Assembly (NCBI RefSeq): GCF_023856365.1
Contig: NC_064542.1
Coordinates: 18,886,863-18,950,862 of the forward strand
Source of the DNA: Brienomyrus brachyistius
Taxonomy: Eukaryota > Chordata > Actinopteri > Osteoglossiformes > Mormyridae
Length of the DNA: 64,000 nt
Direction: 5' to 3'
The notes under the pieces are model-generated. The model was given only the letters and a program-made list of their open reading frames with translations. It did not search any database and was not told the origin of the DNA. Position numbers and translations under genes: made by a program. Every line of letters starts with the position of its first letter. The first letter of the stretch is position 1. Shown here piece after piece: positions 1-10,928 of the stretch.

Positions 1-639
1 GTAAAATTGAATAAATAGCAATGCTTTCTGTTTACCTCATACTTGTAATAAATATAAGAATGTAAATTAGGGTAATCTGAGATTAAAGAAAAAAATCGGT
101 TATAATATTGTAATGATCATCCGCTTATAGCTTATAATGATCAAGTTCAGACAGATGCGATCACTAAACGTTTTTTTGCGAGAAATGTAAACTAATTATT
201 TTCTCCCTTTTTAAGGAATTTCTTTTTACATTAGAACTGAAATGTGACCTTTTTATAAGATATTTTCATTTCAAGGAACTTGTGCTTTGATTTCAGTTTG
301 GAATATTCAATAAATAACCGTACGTGGTTAATCTGATTCCTTCAATTATCTTAAAATCATAAAGATATCCAGTCTTTCGTTAGATAAATATCCCAGCTTT
401 AATAGTTGAGCACATTTACAGTACAAATCTTGTCAATGAAATATGAGGGCAAAAAAAACAAAAATAATTGCTCATTAATCGAAATCACGGGAAAATGTTC
501 AATTAATCGTGATATTGATTTGAGGTCATATCGCTCCGCCCTAGTTTGAGACGTGCGGGAAGTGGAGCGAGTAAAACTGGCTGTGATTATGGGCTTCCTT
601 CCCAGTCCTGTGGGGGGCCCTTCAGAGAACCAGGCGCAG
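1..639. other. Upstream sequence: AT-rich, no gene seen
   Basis: No recognisable exon or element in the first 640 bases. Confidence 0.45.
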
Positions 640-858
640 CCCTTACTGTGCATGCAGTCCCTCCATCACGGAGAGGCCTCTCCTCATATTGTGTTTGTCG
701 TGGTCTCTATGCGTAGATCCTGTCATGGACTGGAGTCCTGTCTGGAGTGTCCCGCGTTCCTGTTCTCAACTGCCTAGTTTAGCATCAAGACTCGTTGTGA
801 TCTTGTACTGGATATGTGGGTGAAGAAAGGAAGGATGGATGGATGGATGGATGGATGG
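640..858 (+). repeat. SINE 3' fragment with GGATGG tail
   Basis: A degraded CCTGTCTGGAGTGTCCCGCG block, then TACTGGATATGTGGGTGAAG and a (GGAT)n tail at about 832-858 match the 3' half of the GGATGG-tail SINE. Confidence 0.5.
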
Positions 859-3390
859 ACTACATTTTTTTTACTTTTATTCTTTTATTTTGGTGGCAAT
901 GATTCAATGGATAATTTCCCCCTTGACATATATACATAAAAGCGGCAGTGCATTATACTGTCAGGTGTTTCTCTGCACTGTCTCCCTGTGACACGCACAT
1001 GCATATTTTTAAACATCTTGTCGGAGCTGATTTTCTAAAAATAACTTTGCAACACTGAATTATTTAGAACTGGGGAGTGAGCATTTGGGGCAGGGGCGAG
1101 GGCTTAAATACACTCTGCTTGCCCCCCCTGTCCATCCCATCTTATCAACCTGTACAGCATCTGCTGCCGGCTCACGTGGCTCCCCCCTTGCAGCGGGGGA
1201 GCTCCATCGGCGCCACAAACAAACACCCCCCCATCCTCCTCAGATCGGGGGGGTTTCAGATCCCCCCCACCTTCTCCACTGAGCTGCTCCTGCTCTAGGA
1301 GGGCCTGCATGACAGATGGCGGGAGGGTGAATCGGCCTCCCAGATCAGTCGTTTCACACGCCCCCCAGCTATCCGGAATCACATGTAAGATGCTCCCAAG
1401 TCCACTGCGACTTTCACCCCCTCCCCGCAAATTAAAATAGCTGCTTCGCTCCCTTTGCAGGGCTCCTACTTGAGCGGGGCTTGCATTAATTAAGGTCCTA
1501 TAGCGGCAGAGCTGCCACTGACCGCTGACCGCGTTTTAATATGTAGGAATTAGCTAGCAAACGAGCGGCTGTAAGACATGTTTCTTTATTCGCCTTCAAA
1601 CAGTGGAGTTGCGACCCAGAGCTGAAAGACGGCGCCGTCGGGGGCCAGTTTAATCTCCCCGGGGCATTGCTGTCGGTTTACAGAACCAGCCCACCAGAGA
1701 CGGTCCGCAGGCCGCTTCGGTGAGGGAAACTAGGACGGCACAATTAGCCTCGGAGATTTCCGGCATGTCGGGAAGTCGCCTGCCCGGTGTTCTTTGTGAG
1801 CTGTCTCGCCACACCCTCCCCCCAGCAGCCACGTCTCGGTCTCGACAGGGACATGGAATGGATCTGACTTTAAAACAGGCAGGATGATGGATGGGTGGCA
1901 GAGGGAATCGTAGCCGTGGGGTGAGTAGGGCACGAGGAGGATTGTGAGGGCAGGGTCATGGGTTTGAATCCCTGATGAGGCCCCACAGTGGTCCCTTTTG
2001 GAGAAGTAATGGTGGCGAACCGTTGATGCCAGAGGTTGTTCATATGGCTTATCTGTCAGTAATGCAGCGCAGCCATTGAGGTGATGTAGCACTGTTCTCT
2101 GGGGTTCCATCCTCAGGCTCCGTGTCACAGTAAACCCCCCCCATGATGCACCCTGGCAAATCTACAAATTATTTACCATGCCCCATACCGCTGGCTGTCC
2201 TCGGGGCTGCAATCGATGCCGGAGCACGGAGAGGGGACATGCACGTCTGGCGGACCCGAGACAGGAGCCTCACCTGTGTCTGCAGTTAACCACAATTAAA
2301 TGGGTATCGATTTCCCAGCAGCCAGAAGGTGCTGGCGATTACAGGGGAGTCACTGCGGAGGCCCTGTCATTCTCACGCTTGCGCAGAGTGCCTGTCACTC
2401 CCTCTCCCCCACACCCGTAGCCGCGTTTGCGCTGCTTGTGCCTGCTGTTAGCTTGGAAAGGGTCACGCTAACCTTGCAGCAGCTGGACACGCATGCAAAT
2501 CCGCCGTAGCCGTGTTCCACCGGGCGAAGCCAGCAGGGAGGCACTTGCAGCAGGCAGGCCGCCTCCGTTGGCCTGGGGATTAAGGGCGAGAAGTTAACCA
2601 CGGCCACGCTGGGCCGATTTGGCTGGGATAGCCTGACACCTAACGGTCAGCAGCCGGTCAGGATCATCATTTCAGGTGCCCCATACACTAATACCCCTGA
2701 TCCTCCACTGGAAGGCTGTGCAGTGCATCGCCTGCTAGGGGTGGCTGGGGGTGGGACAGGGAACGTGTGCTGTGGGAGACACGATGTGCATGATGCCGGA
2801 GCACGGTGTAGAGCAACTCCGATACAGCTGCACATGCACGTCCGTGGCAAGTGTTACAATCAGCAGTGTTCAGCAGAGCATGCACACTGAATTCCTCACA
2901 AAATACAGCACTTTTTTCAGAAATGTGATAATAGAACTGGAAGTAGGTAGAATAAATGACCGGCAATCTACAATAAGTACAGTAAAAAAAAGAAGGAAAA
3001 AAAAGCCCAGCAGATTACAGGTAGTATGACTTCAGGACAAGAATCTTCAGGGAAGACCAGTCTGAAGAAGGTGCAAGGAAAGAATGGGCTTCAACTACAT
3101 GTGGTATTTAAATGCTATTTATAATATGTTATGGAATTACTGTTTCAGCATACTTCTGTGATTTGTGCATGAAATCAATGGAATCCACTATACTGCTATA
3201 CTATATTGTTTACCGTACTGTTTACTACTACCGATTCTGTCATATTTACTATACTTTCTCTATATCTTATGATGAGAACTACGCTTTAGTTTAACTCGAA
3301 AACAAAGATGGGTAGGCAGACACAACAACGCAAGCGGGAACATTGTTTGGTACGTGGCCAGCGGATTACTCCGTGAAAACTGGTAGAAAC
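859..3390. other. Upstream sequence: no gene seen
   Basis: A C-rich region lies at about 1115-1275. Around 1890-2040 a possible old tRNA-like SINE carries GGGTTTGAATCCC (B-box-like) followed by a GAGGCCCCACAGTGG block. There is no coding exon that I can support. Confidence 0.4.
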
Positions 3391-3394
3391 GGTA

Positions 3395-3790
3395 CATAGA
3401 TGGGCTCGGTCGGGGGGCGTTTTCCACTGCCGTGGTCCCAGGCGGACGCCGCGAATGCAAGAAGATCTCGCGGATGTAATGGAAGACAGGACGCGTTCGC
3501 CAACTGTTCAGCTCGTTTGGCGTGCGCCGTTCCCCGCGTCCTGGCGGGAAAAAGCCCCTCATCTCGGCGACTGCCAGGAACATTGCCGCACCATATGCGT
3601 GGCTTTGTGAGAAGCCGCGCTCGCTGCAGCAGCCGCCGCATTGGAAGCGTACCGCCAAGCTGGGTGGCGCGTTCGTCGCGGTTATGTAACCGCAGCGGGA
3701 TCTCCGTCCTGCGTCTGCAGAGTCCCCCAGCTCCTCACGACACGTGTGGGTTCCTGACACGCATTCCTACCCACCCGCCCTGTACATGAA
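3395..3790. promoter_or_regulatory. CpG-rich patch, possible CpG island
   Basis: CG dinucleotides are frequent here compared with the CpG-poor flanks, with overall high GC. It gives open frames on both strands (129 codons +, 166 codons -), neither resembling a known protein. It could be a promoter or an unmethylated regulatory region, or simply GC-rich sequence. Confidence 0.3.
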
Positions 3791-6380
3791 TATTCATCAG
3801 TCGGCACGCAGTAAACCCAAAAGCACATGTGTACTACTCAGGGTCTGAAGCTGTTTAGTCGGTAGAAGCTGTTTAAAAATACACTGACACATATTTATGG
3901 ATGGATGATTGTGTATTATGGATTTGATTGATTCATTATGGATTTCATAAACAGAGGTTCAGTATCTGTTTTGATGCATAGTGCTCAGATCTCTTTATCA
4001 TTTATTTTCGTTTTGGTCCTCAACCCTCTTTGTAATCCATACAGTCTTATGAATTTTTAAATTTGCATAATCTTATTTGCTTTGGTCACCTGTACAAGAT
4101 GAATGAGCCACCCTATCTGCTATTGCAGAACGTCCAGGGCTGAGCCCAAAGCCTTTTCCAACTTTTTCCACACTTAGCATTGAAGTTCTGTGCCCTGAGT
4201 ATCGACGCTTCTTTCAAACCCACTGCCAGGGCTGCTGCTGTGTGGTGATCAGACCACAAGCAAGGTCACTCTTCCAAAGCCTCTGAAACTGTGTGCCAGT
4301 CATCAATATTCATGAGGATGCAGAACTAGCTAAACCATGAAATGCATGATTTGCTATTAGAAACATAATATGTGGTTTCAGCCTGAATCCAATCCAAGTT
4401 CTTGCCGGCGCGTACCCTTGTTCAAACTCTTTAGGTCGAATGGTGAAAGCATGATTAACTTTCATTTTAAAGGATGGGGTCACGCATTTACTGATACGTT
4501 GTCTGTGTCTGTTCAGTCCTTTTTATTGCACTCTAAATTGAACATCAGAGTTCTCTCTTGATTCATTTTGTTTTTTTTTCCCTGTGAAAAACTCTTATGG
4601 GAATATCGTTTAAGCTATTACTGTATATTGCTCTGTCCTATTACCTTGTTATCTAGCTTTCAACAATGTGCATGTCAAAAGATTAATGTTATTAATGAAT
4701 ATCTTGCTTCCAGAATAATATAATTCATGCTCTAAAACATTACTACTCCTGTAGGTACAGCCCGTTTTATTTTTATAGGTGAAAATTGCATCAAAATGAA
4801 ACCCACACCCCTCATATTTTTCACATTTGTGCAGCTCTTTATTGGAAAAAAATAGACATGCAAGATTACAAGCCTCCAAAATGAACAAAGAAGGTGTTTT
4901 CATTATCCAAGGCTATTTTTGTCACGGGTTTTGTGTCCAGGAATGGAGGACAGTTTCTCATTTTTATCAGGCAATAACAGTGGATTGAGTCAGCTGCGCG
5001 TGTGCCTGTGCACACTGTTGGTGCATCACGGAGAAGGGGGGCAGTGCCCTTGGGGTCACACCTGGCTGATTGAGGCACGTTGAGTCACGCCCAAGAAGGG
5101 TGCCTGGCTGAACTCACCAGCTACCCCTCCCATGTGGTCCATGGGTCCAGAGTACCTGGAGAGCACCTCAAGAAGTCTGGTTGGAGATGTGGCTCATGTC
5201 CCAGGAGAGGGGCCCATGTTATTAGCAGATATTCTGGGCAGTGTCATCCTGCCATATTAATGACATATCTTGTGTCATATTATAAGTCACTATGAGTAAT
5301 AGCATCCGTCAGCCATTGATTAATAAATGGCAGTAATATTCTGTGATAGCCAGTAGGAGGTCCTCTGGCACCCTGCCACACGGCCAGCGCCCTGGAGGAG
5401 GAGCAGACAGGAGATGGTCCACGTGGTGCCCTCCTTTGTGAGGTCCGACCTGGCCTGTTCTGTTCTGTTCGACGTGGGCTCTGAGCGACAGATCAGCTCC
5501 ACCCTGTGGCGTCAGGCTGAATATGTGGGTGGGGGCAGCACTATACCTTCTGGTTAATTAGCACGATGCCCCACACGGGGGGGGGGGGGGACACATGCAG
5601 TTGATTACAGGAGCTGTAGCCCTGTGTGTCAGTCATACCTCAGGCCATACCTCAAGGCCTGAAGCACACAGGTACCTGTCTGCCCCCCCCCCCCCCCCCC
5701 CCCCCAGAGGCTCACTGAAACGCTCCATCTGCACTCTATCTCCTATTGTCACTCGTCCGCAGAGACTTCTACTTGGATAAAGGAGTCAATTTGTCAGGGA
5801 TGTCAGAGGTGTTAACAAACAGCCACGTTCCGCACCATATGCCCGCATGTGTGCGTGGATGTGCGTGCTTCTGACACCGTAGACCCCCCCCCCCCTTCCT
5901 CGCACCCACACAGCTGTGCTCGCACTCACACACACCGACACAGACACCTGATGCATGACACTGGCAGAGTTGACAAGCTGCCCAATCAGAGAGCGGCGAG
6001 GGTCAGAGGAGTTAATTATAAAGGGGTGGCCCGGCACCGGTGCCCGCGGTGCCACGGTGATTAGCTCGCCAGCCGGGAGCGGCCGCGCTGTCACCTCTCT
6101 GCACCCCACTGCCTTTGTGCGCGGGGCCTCTGTAACCGCCGGCAATAACCACGCAGCCACATTAATTAAGGCCTCGCAATTAACGCTTATTTCATTATTT
6201 ATGCGCTAATTTGGTCAGGATGTGACTCTCTGAGAGATTGAAGGATAGCGTTTCTCTCAAAAAGCCACATTGCAGATTGTGTCCAGTGAGCTTTTAATTA
6301 AGGTGCATGTACATCTCACTTTTTTTTGCGGGGGGGGGGATTCAAAGGGTAATACAACTCAAGTCCTAAAGAAGAAGAAA
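3791..6380. other. Upstream sequence: no gene seen
   Basis: G and C runs occur at 5577-5590 and about 5683-5705. The block at about 6160-6215 (ATTAATTAAGGCCTCGCAAT followed by TAACGCTTATTTC) has the AT-core look of a developmental enhancer, which only comparison between species could test. Confidence 0.4.
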
Positions 6381-6505
6381 GCAGGATGAGAGTCATCATG
6401 GAGAAGGGAGGCATAGAGAAAGAAAGATGAGAGTCATCGTGGAGGAAGGAGTCATAGAGAAAGAAAGATGAGAGTCATTGTGGAGGAAGGAGCCATAGAG
6501 AAACC
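6381..6505 (+). repeat. 41-bp tandem repeat, three copies
   Basis: GATGAGAGTCATC recurs at 6385, 6426 and 6467, an exact 41-bp period, followed each time by GTGGAG-type and CATAGAGAAA blocks. Confidence 0.85.
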
Positions 6506-6615
6506 AGGACATTTTAAAATTCTCCCCACCGAATATATGGGTGCATGACGGCATGTAACCATTTTTCTGTTACATGCGTCATAATAAAACTGTCCAGAAA
6601 ACAGAGCTTTTAGAA

Positions 6616-6808
6616 CAAGCTTGGGCAATGTTATCCGCAAAGGGCCGGTGTGTATGCGGGATTTCGCTGAAACTCTCTAATTAGATTACTAATTAGAGGA
6701 CTGATTGGCTGAAGAGTCCTCACACCTGAGTTTGAATAGCTGACCTACAGGTTATCCCAAAAACCTGCACACACACTGGCCCTTTGCGGATAAGATTGCC
6801 CACCCCTG
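6616..6808. mobile_element. 193-bp hAT-type MITE with 8-bp duplication
   Basis: The left end CAAGCTTGGGCAATGTTATC and the right end in reverse CAGGGGTGGGCAATCTTATC are inverted repeats that continue through CGCAAAGGGCC. The element is flanked by TTTTAGAA (6608-6615) and TTTTAGAG (6809-6816), an 8-bp duplication with one difference, as expected for hAT transposons. There is no coding capacity. Confidence 0.85.
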
Positions 6809-7194
6809 TTTTAGAGTGTCCCTCTGTGACATTCGTCACTGCAGATGCAACCAGTCATCGTCTCCTGATCTCATATGGAGGAACAATTTCAGTGAGGATA
6901 GCTGCCAATGATTAGGACTGGATGTTAAGATCTAAAGGGGCAGCATAAATGTATGCAGCTGGCACTTTTGTCCGGGGATTATGCTGCTGGATTTACTGAA
7001 ATTTCAGTTCAATACACAAAATCGGGTCACACCATGAATTTTTCTATAAAAATTGTACTGAGATTTTGTGTAATGTTTTCTTTTTAACTTAAGATTGAAT
7101 TCTTCTTTAATGTCATATTCGGTGCTTTTGTTAGAATGAAAGTCGTAAGTTAATACAAATAATAGCAAAAACAACAATAACAATAATAGCCTTG

Positions 7195-7318
7195 CAATGG
7201 TGGGTTGGCGCCCCATCCTGGCTGATTTCCTGCCTTGCACCCACAGCCTCCAGGATAGGCTCTGGACCCCCAGCAACCCCGAATAGGACAACTCTGTATG
7301 GAAAATGGATGGATGGAA
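7195..7318 (+). repeat. SINE 3' fragment, GGATGG-tail family
   Basis: GCGCCCCATCCTGGCTGATT, then TTCCTGCCTTGCACCCACAG, GATAGGCTCTGGACCCC and GGAAAATGGATGGATGG match the last third of the copy at 61753-62107. It is 5' truncated. Confidence 0.75.
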
Positions 7319-10300
7319 GCATAATAGTCATTGGATTCAAAATGTTTGCATGGAAACATTGAAAACTTAAGAGAGCAGTTGTTCAATAATAGTGTGCAAC
7401 AGCAGTACATCACAAGGACATTTAGAGCAATGGAAGTACTGGTGGAACTATAGGCGGTGCAGCTGGCCTAGCTACACTGGAACCCACAGAATCAGGGGCC
7501 TCACTGAGGGTCGATGGCCCCCTTCGCGCAGAGGATCAGGAGGCTGTTGACTAATTAGCTAAAAAAATTACCAAAGGATGCCACACTGCATTATGTACAA
7601 TATAAAACCTTTACCTGCCTGGGAAATCTGTTTTGCTCAGTGTCCAATTTTTACCTTTTCTTTGAACAAGGCTGTAAAAGTTCATGTTGTCTACCACAGA
7701 AGGATATTTCACAAAGGTGCATGATACATCTGTAACGTTTAACCATTAGAAGTGAGGAGGGACCCCCCCCCCCCCCCAAAAAAAAAAAAAAAAAAAAAAA
7801 AACTGGCACTGTGGTCCATTATACGAATCTTATGCCACTGATCCAATCCCTCATCTCTGTGAAGCTTAAAGGAAGAACTGGGGGGGGAGGGGAGGGGGTC
7901 TGCGGTTTGCTGACAGGCTGTGGGAGATGCATATTCCGGTGTGTGCTGCGATGGGGCAGGTCTGGCCAGTTTACCGCCTTTGGTGGAAGAATGCATCTCA
8001 CGATATTCACAAGATCAGCAAGGTTAAGTGAGAATTTGAGAATCTGTCGCTCTCTCTTTCCATTTTCTGTACCCGCCGTGGCGTATAAACGGAAATGGAT
8101 TCATATGTCGCTGACCCACTTCCAGTTTCTGTTAAAAAAAAAATTAAACCTATATAGAGCTTGAATAGAGAAAGATGGGCTGGAGCCATAATGGAGGATC
8201 CATTTGTCAGTATGTCTGAGGCCGATAGGTACGTACATCATCAGCATAACCCAAAATACATGTAAGTGTGCAATTTACAACAAGTACAGCAGTAATAAAT
8301 GCGCTATAATCTGCTGAGCAGGCAGCGGGAGGCCTCCATGAGCAGCGCCCCTAGTGGTGGCTCCCAGGGGTCTTCTCCAAGGACACCGGCCAAGAGCGGC
8401 GCGAATGGGTTTACGCAGACCCGCTGTTCCACACCTGTGCGGGTCAGCTGGGGCCTCCAGGTATCCAGGGAAAGAGTTGTAATCATCTAATCAGCACAAG
8501 ATGGCCGCTGTAGGCAGCAGGTAACTGCCGAATGCTGGTGGGGGTTAGATTTAAGAAGAAAGCCACTTTAATTATGATTATTATAATTAATTCAAAATGC
8601 CACAGAGTATGTGGATGTGTAGTTTCAGCTTTTTGTCACAGTTAAACTGTAAAAGTTGAAAAAGCAGACATGACGAACAAGTCATACGTACATTTCCAGT
8701 CCTTTATCCAGTTATCCGTTCTACTTACTGGGGCAAATGTGCAAAATTCACACTGGTGGGGGGGTTGCAGCTAAGCCAGTGCGGCAGCTGGAGTATGTGT
8801 TACCTTAACTGACTACACTGGGACGGGTGAGCTCTAAATCACACGTTCAATCTGTCTTTCAGATAAAGTTAGTACTTATTAAATAGTTCCAGTGCAGAGG
8901 TTGGCTCCGCCCTTCAGGGCTCTGCACAAGTGAAGCTCTGTGATTGGTTGCCTGCCTGTCCGTTATCACCTCTATCATGCGTCACAAAACTGACTTGCAG
9001 TCTGGATATTTAAGGGGAAGGCTGTCTAATTGGTATGTGATTAAAACTCACATCTGTATTTGCCTTTCATAGCTCAGAGTAAGGCTACATCCAAAATGCC
9101 TGAACAGTCCAACGAAAGAGTGTAAATAAATAAACAACATCTGGCACCATGAACCTGGCTCCACGATGCGTTTAGCTGTGAAACTGAAAACGTTTAAGAG
9201 GATAGTGGGCTTCAGTGCCGGGGATGTTTAGTGATTGGCTAAAAGGGGGCTGGGCGTGGTCTCCATAGGGCTCCATTCAGAGGCATCAATCTGGGTGCCT
9301 TGGTCACCTGACCATTACTTTGGATTTAGCAGAGACCTGGAGAAAAAAAAGAACATAACAAAAAGCTCTTCGATTGAACCAACGAGTAAGGAAAAAGTAC
9401 ATTACAAGACATAAATCTGACCACCACGGTGACTGGTGATTTCACTGTCAGTACCTTTGTGCCCTTAGTGAGCGCTAATGATAAGGGTGAGATCACTGAG
9501 ATCACATGCATGCTTTTGCTCCACCAACCTTGGGATGTCTCACCTTTTTCTCACCCAACTTGGGATGGTCTACCTTCCCTTCCACTCACCGTGGTCAGCC
9601 CACCTTTCACAGAAGTCTGCCAGGAGCCTTCGTCAGACCTGCAGCTGATGAACAGAGTGTCAGCAGAAGAGATGACGGGGATCCAAATCAAACACAGACA
9701 CTTATTTTTGGTGTGATCATATCGTCACGTTATAAATAACACATTGGAACTGTGACCCCCCCCACCCCACTTCGTTCCCACATAAGTTAGACAGCAAATG
9801 ATGTGACTGTGTAAGGAGGTGATTTTGCAGCCCACAAATGTGTTCAGGGGTTGGGGGGGGGGAATTGTGAGGTGGACCAAAATTCCATCCATGCCCAGGC
9901 ATGGTTACTGAACACTGCCCACATAAATGGCAGGCGATGTTCAGGGACCAGGGATTTCTATAGGCCAGCTGTTTACTTGTACAGTGTCTGAATATCTGTG
10001 GATAAATACTGCGAGAATCCCCCCCCCCCCCCCGAATAAGTGTGCAGGCTGTCTCCTGTGTTCCTGAGCGCAGAGTGAGTCTGCCTTTCCCTTTGGTAAC
10101 TGAGCTGGCACTGGAAATCGCAGCTGCTGAGGCTGAATGCGTGGGCCGGCATCTCACACGTTCCCCCAGTCTGCAGGCTTCAGCGAGCTGCACGACTCCC
10201 ATTGAGGCAGAGAGGAGGACACGACGGGGCAGGGCAGCATGACACAGCACGCTTGGGGGTGGGGTTTCAGCAGCGTGTTGCTATGGAGAAGCGTAGCTTG

Positions 10301-10508
10301 GAGTGTGATTGACACCAACCTGATACAGCATTGTCACATGACCTCACCTGTCAGCTTTCATGATGTTACAGTCATTCAGATCATCTGTCTAGTTACCTTG
10401 CAGTTTTATCAGCAGTTAATCTTATAGGTGAAAAGTTTTCCGGGACATTGAGGCATTGCATGACAGCAGTCAATATAACAACTGAACTGAACATCATAAC
10501 ATTTCCTT
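7319..10508. other. Upstream sequence: no gene seen
   Basis: A poly(C)-poly(A) block lies at 7764-7801, G runs at about 7880, 8757 and 9855, and a C run at 10020-10033. No exon was recognised. Confidence 0.45.
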
Positions 10509-10700
10509 TTATGACAATAATAATCCACAAAGTGTGCAGCTCTTGTCGCTGCAGTGTATCTTTCTGCGCTTCTGGAAGAACATTTCTAGATCCTCTTGAT
10601 ATGGGGAGTCAGAAACATCTGGTCCATTTATGGAGATCCGCATGCAGGCTGCAAGATGGTCTCCTTGCAGCCTATTGCGGATGTTTGTCTTGACCTGCAA
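10509..10700 (-). pseudogene. hAT-like transposase C-terminal relic
   Basis: The minus strand reads VKTNIRNRLQGDHLAACMRI, then SINGPDVSDSPYQEDLEMFF and QKRRKIHCSDKSC. This resembles the C-terminal end of hAT-derived proteins of the ZNF862/KIAA1586-like type (pattern: IRNRL-x(3)HL, a few residues, RI-x-x-x-GP). Only this end is present, so it is a fragment. The assignment rests on motif resemblance from memory. Confidence 0.5.
10636..10682 (+). other. 47-nt hairpin with 17 paired positions
   Basis: ATCCGCATGCAGGCTGCAAG pairs with CTTGCAGCCTATTGCGGAT across a loop of about eight bases: seven pairs, a small internal bulge, then ten pairs. It sits within the hAT-like relic. Confidence 0.6.
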
Positions 10701-10883
10701 ATACATTAACGGTTAGGCTTTAATAAAAGTGATAGCTGAATTGTAAACGTGTGACCGTGTAGAGAGAAAAATTACAAGCTATTGTGTAAATAAGATAAAT
10801 AACTTAAGGCTATTTAGTTTGTTTAATAACCGGATAATGTATAGACCTGTTCTATAGGAAAGGTAACCTTAAATGACTTCTGT

Positions 10884-10928
10884 TGTGATCTGGCGCTATA
10901 TAGAAAATAAAATTAAATAAAATTAACT
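10884..10928 (+). repeat. L2-type LINE/SINE 3' tail
   Basis: TGTGATCTGGCGCTATATAG followed by AAATAAAATTAAATAAAATT resembles the common 3' end of fish L2-type elements (TTTGGCGCTATATAAATAAA). Only the tail is recognisable. Confidence 0.5.

Noticed and set aside
1104..1430. 108-codon minus-strand frame
   Set aside because: It lies over C-rich sequence with no recognisable domain, and other frames overlap it.
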